64,000 bases of DNA from Dioscorea cayenensis subsp. rotundata (Eukaryota; Streptophyta; Magnoliopsida; Dioscoreales; Dioscoreaceae): NCBI RefSeq assembly GCF_009730915.1, contig NW_024088478.1, positions 35,404 to 99,403 of the forward strand, in the 5' to 3' direction. Positions 54,301-64,000 of this stretch are shown here, piece after piece. Every line of letters starts with the position of its first letter. Positions within the stretch are counted from its first letter, which is position 1. The notes under the pieces are model-generated. The model was not told the DNA's origin. It saw only the letters and a list, made by a program, of their open reading frames with translations, and made no database searches. Both the position numbers and the translations under genes were made by a program.

Positions 54301-57300
54301 TGCTACAAGGCTACCAAGCAATGAAACCAAAGGGCATAAGTGGGTCATCATGTATTGTGGCACAATTATCTGTTAGTCCAGTTTCTTCTGCAATGGCACC
54401 TAGTGGGATGACACAGTCTGCAGCTGGTGAACTTCTTAGTTCCATATTAGATTCTGTCATTCACATACTGGGTAAGGCTCTTGCATACTTATAAGCTATT
54501 TGCTTTTGAAATTTTCTTGTATCATCTTGCTCCCTTAAATGCCAGTATTTTATAATCAGAGAACCATGTTGTTGTTGGGGAACTTCTTGAATCTAAGTCA
54601 TCACAACAAGATGTCAATATCACCACCACACCAAAGTCTATAAATGGGGATGTGAGCTTGACTGCAGATTCTGAGTCCTCTCAGGCTACTGGAGGTTTTA
54701 GTGTGGTGTTCTCATTAACTGTCATACAGGTAGGAGAGGTTCTGAGTTTGTACTTCAACTATTTTTTGACTCTTGTTCACACTGTGCATGAAACTTCTAC
54801 ACCTAATCATTTTATTAGCTTATCATATATTGAGATCTGTCTTTATTTTGTGTGGAGAAAGAGTGAATGCCAGCAGCTTATATGTGAGATTCTACGAGCA
54901 ACTCCAGAAGCTGCAACTGCAGATGCAGCAGTACAAACAGCTAGGCTTGCAAATAAAGGCCCTGTTAAAGAAAAGAGGCAAGTTTACAGTGAAAACAATT
55001 ATCCAAATTTATACCTTTTCATGTTCTCCTGTGATCCTTTTCAATCACTCCTTTTTCTTGGTTGTGCTTCTATGCTTTCTGAAATTTTGGTTCAGATCAC
55101 TGTTAGGAAGGCATAGTGGGATTATCTGAATTTTTACTCACATTATCCTCTTTAGGAAATGCATTCCAAGATTATCTGTGACCCTTTTCTCATTTCCTTG
55201 GGTAAGCTTTAATACTTCTCATGATGAAGAATGAAAAGTTGAAAGCTCTGTTTGAATGCACGCATCTCTAGGGGCTTTTGTATTGTTCTTCCAAATCTCC
55301 TAAAGAGCTTTTCAATAATTGAAAGCTCTTTGATTACATAAGGTTTGTAGTTGGCAGTTTCTAAAAAAGCTTTTAGGAAGCTAAAAACTAATAAATTAAC
55401 TAGAATAGAGCTGTTGTGTAAAAGTTCCATATTAGTGTTTACTTGGAGCTCTTCCCAAAAATCCATCTTAAAAAGAGCTTTTCGAATGCAACACAAAACA
55501 TGCCCTTGTTAACTTAAAATGAGTCTTTTCCTTCATCCTTGATCTTTGTGTTTATTTCTTTTATTTTGTGTTCCGTGTCCGCTCAAGTTGCTTTGTCTTT
55601 CCATTTTTGGATCCATGGCTTTGATTTCCAATACAATCTCAAGGCTCAACTAATATCTTATTTTGTAATTATAATGCCTTGTTTGTTATCTCAAGCTGAA
55701 GGACACATCCAAAAATTGAGAAGGATGTGGTTTTCTTTTCATGCAAGTCAAGCCAATTTCTTAGGGTCATAACATGGATGTTCCTTATAGAAACACTTTT
55801 CTTTACCATTAGTAAGCATCTTATTACAGTTAAGAATCACTATTAAGGGAATATTTTTCATGATTATGGTAGATTCCCATTACAAGAAATAGATAGTAAA
55901 TTTAATAAGCATGTGATAGAAATGTAGATTACTTATTTTGGGGTAGTTTTTAATTCTAAAGATATTAAAGCCTGACAAAATTAATGGCTGCTTTTGTAAA
56001 CTTTTTCATAAATATTTTCCCTGTGATTCTGGTAGCTAGACTAACAAGGTCTTTTTATTCAATTTGACATTTTAAGGTTGATGTTTCTTGAGATCCAAAG
56101 TTTCAATCTCTCTCACCTATTCCAAACTGTGTCGATGACTGGCTGAAATATGATTGTTGCATCTATCCACTTATTTATGGATGTTTAAGTAGTTGCTGAA
56201 ACAATTAGTGAATAAGAATCCAAGTATGAATGCTGTGACAACTAAGTTTGAAGTTTTAACTAAGTTGTGTGCCTCACTAGTGCTAACTCTTTCATCAGGA
56301 CACTCAATATGGAAATTGCCAAGATAACTATTTTAGATAAAGTATAAATGGATTTCATAACTTGAGGGAACATCAAGGATGTGTTGGTTGATCAATGGAT
56401 TTGACTATCGTTCGTTAAGTCCAACCAGACCTACCCAAGATGCACTATGCAAGCATAGTGTTATTTATTTATTTATTTTTATTTGTGAATCTTTGACAGG
56501 GAATGATTTTTTATTGCAAGTTTAATTTGCATCTAATAATTATTTGTAATAGTCATTTTGTTATAGTCACACATCTATTGCTACTTTACTATTAAACAGT
56601 GAAGTAAATTCATTCTTCACCCTTTTAAACCCAATCTTCAAGAAGTTTGTTTAAAAATCAATATTCATGTCAAATGACATATCTATTGTCTGCCTCCTAA
56701 GTATGATCCTGATATGAGTCTTCTTGTAGCTCTAAATATGCCTATTTTCTGAAATTTTACTCATTATTTCCACTTGAGAAGCTGCTTAAAGTGTATCTGA
56801 AATGATCTTCATTTGATAACAGGGATGGATCGGAAGGACTTTCTTTTGCTTTTCGCTTTACAGATGCAACTGCATCTATGCCTAACCAAGGTGCAATTGA
56901 AATGTTTTACCTTCATTTTGGTTGTTGATAACAATGCTATTCTAATTGCGCAAGATATCGACACCAAAATTTTGGTTAAGAGCTGTGCTGAAATTTATTA
57001 TATGTGTCCTAATACATCCTTAGCGCTTGTTTATGCGCACTGCAAATTTCTTTTTTTCTTTTTTATTTGTGTGTGAAATTAAAACAATTCTAGACTCCAA
57101 TGATGTTCTTAGTCAGATTAAGATCAAATCCTGATATGTTATTTTGGCAAGCTTTTAATTTGAAGACCAATTGAAAGTTTTGGCTGTGTGATCTGGAAAA
57201 ATTATTGCAGGCGCTAGGTCTATTAGTCCAAATTTGTTAGATCAGGGTAAACACTTGCCTATGTTACTTCAATGTCCATGCAGAGGTTATCCCCCGAGAT

Positions 57301-60300
57301 ATGTTTAACCTCCCATAGGCTATGTAGAATCTTGACTTACATGACTTGGAAGGTAAGGCTGTAGAATACCTTATGAAAGTAATGATGTGATAATGATGCT
57401 TGTAAGCTGCAGTAGTTGAGAATGTTGGTTACTGCTCATTTCACTAGCACTGGTCACTTAGTATTTTGTTCATCCATTTTGAATCATTGAACCATGTTTC
57501 CTATTTTCATTTTTGCTCCCCTTGATTGTAGTCATTATCTGTGATATCCTCCCTCTGCAATTATACATCTAATCTGGGTTTTCTTTTATCAGTTAGTAGT
57601 ATATCTCATCTATGGACACTGATATGGAATTAAAAAAGTCCAATTACCTTTCCTAGGGCAATGGCATATATTTTGAGCGTGACTATTTTGAAGGCACCAT
57701 GGCATATTAGTTGCGGGAAGTTGGCCAGTTGAGCTGTATTATACTTCATGGCTATACTATCTTTTTGAATCTATGCTTCTGCTTTATATGATTTATGATT
57801 GTATAAAGTTCTTAAACGTAGCAGGAGTTGGGCAAGGATGGAAGAGAGGTTCAAATGTTCAGCAAGAAGGATATGGAACTTCAGCTGTGCTTCCAGAGCA
57901 AGGGATATACCTAGCAGCATCAATATATCGCCCAGTTATTCAGGTTTTGTATGCCTTTTACAACCACTTAGATTTCAACAATACTTGCTGTAGAGAAATT
58001 GCATTCAAATTGTACCTTGGTACATGATTTTGCAGTTCACTGATAAAATTACAGCGATGCTTCCCAATAAGTATTCACAACTGGGGTATGTTACTCCTGC
58101 TTTATTTTTCTTTTGTTTATTGATAAAAGCAGTGGCCATATTATTCTTCATCTTCTACATTTTTATTGATTTTTCCATAAGATATTATGATTGGTCTTGT
58201 GTCTTCTTGTTACCTTCGCGTTCTTGCATACTTTATTTCTTGTATGTTCAAGTGTGATTTACAGATGAGATTGTGTTAAAGTTGAGATGCATCATCCTGG
58301 ACGTATAATGTTTTCTTTTTGTCTTTTTGATAAATGACTATTTAAACACATTTCATGCTCAAACATGCTCGAACATGCTGTAAAAACACAGATTATTGTT
58401 TGCTGTTTTAGGAACTTCAATGGAAAGTAATTAAGCAAAAAAATATTATTATTGTTATTTTTTTTAATGAATTACCTGTCTGAGTTATGGCAGCCATATG
58501 TGGAAACTACTCAGCAGTTTCTACCTCATTTGATCCTTCATGGCTGCCTTTTTATAGGGGAACAAGGAGAGTGGGACCATTGATGCAAGAAGAACAGGAC
58601 TTTAGTCTTTAGAATCTCAACAAACATATCCATGTTTGACCATTATATGCTCAAACATGCTGCATCATCATGATTATGATAATATACTTTGTAATTGGCA
58701 TGACGTATCTGTGAGTGTTGGCAATATTGCATGCCAATTCAATGAGCAAGAATAAGGTGATCATATGTTCTGCAGATCTTAGGCCTCCACCTTGGTGATG
58801 CTTCATTGCAAGAGTTATCCATAGGTGTTGTTTATGAATGATCTGACTTTTTTGTATAAAAAAACTAAAATTTGAGTCCATGACTTCTCAAACTCTAGAC
58901 TCATGAAATATATGTTGGCATAAAGCCTAGATTAGCACTAACAAAATATCAAACTAACTAATAAGACAGGGAAAATTACAAAATAATATTAAATCGAACT
59001 AAGACTAGTAAGGATCCACTTTGATAACGAGAAAGATTTCTAAATATCCAACCAAATTGATAAATAATATCCAAATCTGATAAACTTGTCCATATTGACT
59101 TATTAACCGGATGCCCTGGTATGGTAGGAAATTTCGCTTTAGACAATGATTGAATAGGAGCAATAACTGAAACTCTGGTATCAAATTTCTTAGTAAGAGT
59201 ATCTATTTCAAATGAATTTTCTAGCATTTCACTCCTTACCTTGGAAATATTTATTATGGATATGGATAGTGAAATGTTGAGAAATATTGGATTCAATTGT
59301 CAACTGCATCTAAATTGAGCAGTTTTTTTTTTTGTTTTTACATGATGAAGATTTTGTTCAGCATGTTCTATTAGATACTGGTAGAAGAACCCGATCCAGT
59401 ATTGGTAAAAAAGAAGGGAAGCATAACCAAATCAAGATGGTATGATTTGGATCACCCCTTCTTCTTGCGCCAAAGATCTTACCATTTCTAAAGGATTTGA
59501 AGCTACGTTTTTTTTCAATTTCCATCCAACTAAACTAGGATACCTGGATTAGTACATGATCATGCGGCCCCTCAAGTTGGAGCATAGAGGTCACTGTAAT
59601 ACCCAATTTGCACAATAGAAGAAGGTTGCATAACTCTTCAGCAGCAGACATCAGGCTTCAGATTAGCCATTGCAGAAGGAAGATGAGCAAGATCACTATG
59701 AATAATTGATACAAAAGGAGTTAGAGCTTTTCCAGATTGGCCATTGCACGTGAAAGTAAGATGGCATAATTGCCACTGGTGTTATGGATTAGCCATTGCT
59801 CTTGGAGGTCGGAAGGCGTAATCACCGTGTATAATTGTGGAGTGACATCAAACCTGCTTCGATGCTATGTAGGGAAAACTAAAATCGTCCACACAATCTG
59901 AAAACTCATGTGATATATATAGGCATAAAGCCTACATAAAATAAGTGCTAACAAAATATCAAACTAGAACTTGTATAAGGTCAACTAAGATAAGCATATG
60001 CTAACAGTTTTAATTGTGGATCCCTTTTGTTGTGCAGAAATGAAGGGTTGCTAGCATTTGTACAGAACTTTCTGAAAGATCACTTTCTGCCAGCGATGTT
60101 TGTAGACTATCGGAAATGCGTCCAGCAATCTATATCAAGTAAGTTCTTATTTTAACTGTTGACCAAATCTTATTGGTTATTGAATTCATTTTGAACTGAT
60201 AAAATAGCCTCAAATCTTTTGTTTTGTGCTCCCTCTCTCTAAACTGAATATCTTGTCTAAGTGGCTTGGGATAGAACTTTATTGTTAGTGAAAATAATTT

Positions 60301-63300
60301 ATAATGCTGAGGTGATGGTTAAAGCAACTTTTTAAGATCTTGTATGGTTGCACCATCATTCAGGATATATTATCTTGCGTCTCTCTGGTGCATGATTTTT
60401 AGGGAAATGTAATTTATGCAACTTTTCACTGACTGTGGTTTTATGCAGTGTATATCACAGTAGGGGAGTTCTTATGTCTATTTCCTAATAGTTCTCATTG
60501 GATGCAATAAAGCCTGGTATTGGTTATCAATCTACAACAATTATTGTGTAAGAAACTTAAATACACTTCAATTGCAGGTCCAGCTGCATTTAGACCAAGG
60601 GTGAATGCTACTTCAGTTTACAATCCATCAGTGGAGAAAGGGCGCCCTGTCTTACAAGGTCTTTTAGCAACTGATTTCCTGGTCAAAGAGGTGCAATTTG
60701 TGATATTTGCTAAACTGTTTATTGCATTTATTCAGATAAATTTTTAAATGCTGTTTTCTCCTTTCCTTTAGGTGCTTTGCTGGGCTCAGTTAATCCCAAA
60801 GTACACAAGTGAACTAGTCGAATAGTGTGCAGACTTTCCTGGAAGCGCTATGAAAGATGCCGGACATCATACATGGAGGTAAATATGAAATCTTATGACC
60901 AGTGGCTAATTTAGTTCATTGGTGTGACTTTTTGCTCACAAGTCTTATCTATTAGAGGACAAAATTTCAAGGACATGTATTCAACAAATTGTGGTTCCTA
61001 TCTAAGATGTGCTCTATTTTAATTGAATGCCACAGATAAAATACCGCTATTATATTATATGACTTGATTACTTGTTGAATTTTTACCCGGCATAACAATT
61101 CACTGTCCTTGTTTTGCATATTGTTATAGACTCAAAAAGCTGTAGTGAACTCATGGCGAACTATTCTATTCACATGTGAATATAATGGATCCTTTGTGCC
61201 TACCCTTATATGGTTTATGTGCATTGCATTAAGTGGAGGTGTAAGTTCTGTAGCGATCAAGCATTGGAAATAAGTATCAGCTGCCTTAGATAACCTTCAT
61301 GCAAATATTAGTTGTTATATGGTTTATGTAGTACGGTGAATTAGAATATAATCTGCACATGGAATTTTGCATAATTTAGACAAATTATGAACTGGAAATG
61401 CACATTACTTTAGTGTTTGGTTGGAGGATGGGGCCCCAACCAAACACCCAAAGATAGTTTGAGGCTCTAATTTTTCACGACATTTAATTATTTAAAATAA
61501 ATATGTTCAGTAATTATTATTTTTAAATAGTTATATAAGCAAATTTATCATTAATTAGAAAAGTATAATTTCAACCATAAAGTTTTTATTTTGATTATTA
61601 ATAATTATGTCATAAAGTTTTGTCAACTTCAAATGAAGCTTTTGGCAGCCGCCAAGAACAACTCAAAAGATTACCTTAAATCCTATCTCTATTCTCCAAT
61701 CAAATACTGTCTAAAAGTGTCTGCATGATATGAGGGCCTCATGGTTTTCGATTGTTCTAAATTGAGATGGTGCATGATCTATCTGTAAATATCATTAATG
61801 GCTAGACCTGTCAAAAATGAGTGGTTTATGCAGGAATGTGAAGCTATTAATTATGAGGATGGGTGTATGCATGTAATTCTTTCTCCAAAAGCAATCTGGT
61901 ATATTCATCATACAAGTAAATTGAGATTGTGTTTATTTCGTTAGTATTTGATCTTGTCTCTATCTGCTGACTTTATTAAATCATGACTCTCATATGCTGC
62001 AAACCTTTAGTTTTGTTGTTGGATCTTGATTCCACCTATCAAAAGAAATTCTCTAATTTGCTGGTGTAAATATCGGCTTATGAGAAACAGTATCTGTTAC
62101 CAAAATATATTGAACCTTGTTCTAGTATGATGTATATACTGCTACATCTTGGATGAAGTGTGTGCTAATTGATTTTCTTGTCAAGGAATTTTCAGGCTGT
62201 TCTAGAAAAACAGAGTCACATGCTGATTGGAAGGAATGACTTTGAGAGCCTAATGCGACTCGATCCAGCTAGTGCTTTGCTTGAGTTCTGGACAGGTGGC
62301 TTTTAGGAGCAATGTTGCAGATTCTGATTCAGTTGAAGTGGAAACAGAAATAAGTGATCTATTACTGACTTTTCGTCCAATTAAGCAGGTATAATATCAT
62401 ATGTCAAGTGAAGGAACCCTATGGTGAAGAGTATGGGCTTACTCATGAAAAGTGATGTGTGACATAATTAATAGAAAATTGAGGGAAAAGAAAAATAGAA
62501 TCCACAATGGTCCTTATAGCTGGTTGGTGAATGAGAAAATTGGGCTAGTTGCTCCTGGTCCATTGCCAGGTTGAGTTTTTGTTTTTTCAAGCAGTTGCTA
62601 TTTCGTAGCATCAATCTTTTTCTTGAGTGGGAACTGTCAGTTTATCAGCTAGATGCTTTATATATTTCTGCTATTATAGTAATTTCTGAAATTTATATGA
62701 TTATATACTAATGAATATTCTGTGGTGGTCCCAATAGTTGACAGAGTTGGCTGCCATAACTTTTAACTATAGGTGTATGGCTGAAGGTCCGATCTACATT
62801 TTATGTGGATCGTTGTTGAGATCAACACTGCATTAGCATGGTGGATCATGTTGAGCGCTGTAATTAGGCTTGCCTGGTTCATGAGTGCTTCATCCTGGGC
62901 CTAGCTTGCACTTGGGGTCAACTAATTTTGCTTAAATTTTATATGGAGATGTATTGGTCCAATTCATTTTTCAAGTCCAGCCATACGCCTGTTTTTGCTA
63001 AGCCAGGCCAGTCCTTGCTGGCCCAAGCATTGACAGCGTTAATCATTTGTCAGGACTAAACAGCCCAGATTTTGATTCATCTGCTTCCTTGGAAAATATG
63101 GTGTTGGCATTGTCACTATTCTAGAATATGCTTTTTCTGTATGAATTGTTGAATGCATGAGAGAACATGCAAAAGTAACTTGCATTAGATATCCATTGCA
63201 GTGGTTAGTATTGTATTTTGAGTTGCTTATGAGCTATTCATATTTAGGTATAATAGTTACAAATCATGTGCAGTCTCTTTTCAAGTTGAAAAGCGATTAT

Positions 63301-63409
63301 TTGGGGTTATAAAATCATGTGCAGGAGAATTTAATTGAGATGACACAAAACTAATTCTGTTGGCATCGCTCAGTGATTCTTTGGAATACTTAGCAGATTC
63401 TGTTGATAG
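48388..63409 (+). CDS. SEC8: Exocyst complex component SEC8 (EXOC4), 3' end outside the window
   Basis: Subunit of the exocyst, which tethers secretory vesicles to the plasma membrane. Exons: 48388-48444, 49302-49514, 49671-49844, 50369-50470, 51253-51362, 51763-51939, 53412-53586, 53690-53796, 54164-54471, 54560-54729, 54862-54977, 56823-56890, 57825-57943, 58036-58085, 60038-60138, 60578-60690, 60772-60878, 62196-62388 and 63325-63409. The N-terminal Sec8 domain is clear ([53 protein letters not shown]). Exons 1-16 join cleanly into 720 codons; later ones encode family segments such as [18 protein letters not shown]. Exons 17-19 hold four apparent one-base indels: two surplus bases (60823-60828 and 60843-60847), one surplus (about 62286) and one missing (63337-63341). 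Intron 11 has a GC donor. The remaining C-terminal exons are off the right edge. Whether the 3' end is intact in the organism is unsettled. Confidence 0.9.
48788..48810. repeat. (TG)n microsatellite in SEC8 intron 1
   Basis: About eleven TG units lie in the first coding intron. Confidence 0.9.
53222..53445 (+). repeat. 112-bp tandem duplication across the SEC8 exon 7 acceptor
   Basis: Copies at 53222-53333 and 53334-53445 differ at about ten positions. Each contains intron sequence, a polypyrimidine tract, a YAG acceptor, and the first 34 bases of exon 7 (CTCTTCATTTGATGGCC). The downstream copy is the one continuous with the rest of the exon. The upstream copy reads into an in-frame stop (TAG at 53334-53336) soon after its acceptor. 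Confidence 0.9.
58899..59970. repeat. Repeat-bounded insertion in SEC8 intron 14
   Basis: Two direct repeats of about 66 bases, near 58899-58964 and 59904-59970, share ACTCATG, GGCATAAAGCCTA and GCTAACAAAATATCAAACTA. About 1 kb lies between them, including three degenerate units at 59660-59825, each starting with a form of ATTAGCCATTGC. This could be a decayed retroelement or other repeat; no protein domain is recognisable. Confidence 0.5.
61414..61706. mobile_element. MITE in SEC8 intron 17, same family as at 36602
   Basis: The left end TGTTTGGTTGGAGGATGG matches the inverse of the right end (reading TATTTGATTGGAGAATAG on the minus strand). The AT-rich core aligns with the element at 36602-36889. 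Just inside the left end there is a second, inverted copy of the terminus (CCAACCAAACAC), forming a short perfect hairpin at 61412-61448. Confidence 0.6.
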
Positions 63410-63491
63410 GTGACTACATACTTTTGGTTGATGATTCTTTGGAATACTTAGCAGATTTCACTGATAGGTAACTTTATCTACTTTTGGGTGA
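63374..63491 (+). repeat. 58-bp tandem duplication across the SEC8 exon 19 donor
   Basis: Copy 1 (63374-63431) holds the end of exon 19 (TGATTCTTTGGAATACTTAG and on to GATAG|GTGACT) plus the start of the intron. Copy 2 (63432-63491) repeats this with a different donor context (GATAG|GTAACT) and a few changes that turn the encoded SVDR into FTDR. Confidence 0.85.
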
Positions 63492-64000
63492 CGAATATTA
63501 TTTGCAGTCCATCTGTGGATGATATTGTGTAAGCGAGTCAGCAGCATTTTGAAGCTTAACAATAATCATATGTTTTCATAGTACTTGAGATGATGTATAG
63601 ATGGCCGTCATGGATGGTTGATTTTTCTTTTAATGATACTTTTATTTGTCACCATGCCTATGCTTGTCATATTGTGGTTTCTCTGATATCTTATTTTTGT
63701 TTCCATTTTTGTAGCATCACTATAACGCTGCATGCATCATTTTGGTATAGGGATTGATATGTTTCTAGCGAGATTTCTCCTGATACCATACCATGGAATG
63801 ACTAGGATTAACTTTGTTGATCTTGGATTTAGCATGTACAATTAGAGTATATGACTATTTAATCAGGTGTTCATGTCACATAATGTTTGATTTGATATGG
63901 CACTATATTAAGATTCACTTTTAAATAATTGGTTAAAAAGGTTGGGGCTAGTGATCAAATCTTTTGTTCTAATAAAGTGAGATGAGCAATACGTAACTGA
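63492..64000. other. Right edge: probable SEC8 intron
   Basis: No segment here gives the SEC8 C-terminal sequence. The stretch is T-rich and has no clear exon, so it is read as intron leading to exons beyond the window. Confidence 0.45.

Noticed and set aside
1..64000. CRISPR arrays, operons, tRNA or rRNA genes
   Set aside because: The sequence is plant nuclear DNA. No regularly spaced direct repeats, no tRNA-like folds with a GGTTCRANNCC box, and no rRNA stretches were seen.

Overview
The window is nuclear DNA from a flowering plant. It is AT-rich, its genes are broken into many GT-AG introns, there are miniature inverted-repeat elements, and every recognisable gene is a conserved plant nuclear gene. 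The species cannot be read from the sequence.

Layout, left to right. (1) 1-9010 (+): the 3' part of a bromodomain and WD-repeat protein (BRWD/PHIP family); its 5' part lies off the left edge. (2) 9011-10132: a convergent 3'-3' gap with a foldback MITE. (3) 10133-13225 (-): an organellar class-I peptide chain release factor of the RF2/PrfB type. (4) 13226-14722: a divergent promoter region with two G-boxes. (5) 14723-23517 (+): a FAM91 trafficking-adaptor homologue. (6) 24696-38555 (-): regulatory subunit 3 of protein phosphatase 4 (SMEK/PSY2), 24 coding exons. (7) 38556-43112: a gene-poor gap with a second foldback element and a possible LTR remnant. (8) 43113-46250 (+): an ER calreticulin ending in HDEL. 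(9) 48388 to the right part of the window (+): the exocyst subunit SEC8, whose last exons run past the right edge. The genes are unrelated housekeeping genes and do not form a pathway; three (FAM91, calreticulin, SEC8) act in the secretory system.

The strongest unexpected signal is a set of ten apparent single-base insertions or deletions in conserved exons of five of the six genes. Removing or adding one base at each site restores both the family-like protein and the exon phase, and for the four complete genes the total coding length then divides by three. Unpolished assembly errors are the most economical explanation, though real lesions cannot be excluded from one sequence, especially in SEC8 where four cluster at the 3' end. 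Other points of note are two tandem duplications that copy SEC8 splice junctions, a GC-AG intron in SEC8, two long foldback elements, a MITE family with copies in two genes, and an approximately 1 kb repeat-bounded insertion in a SEC8 intron. No clearly new biological system was found.
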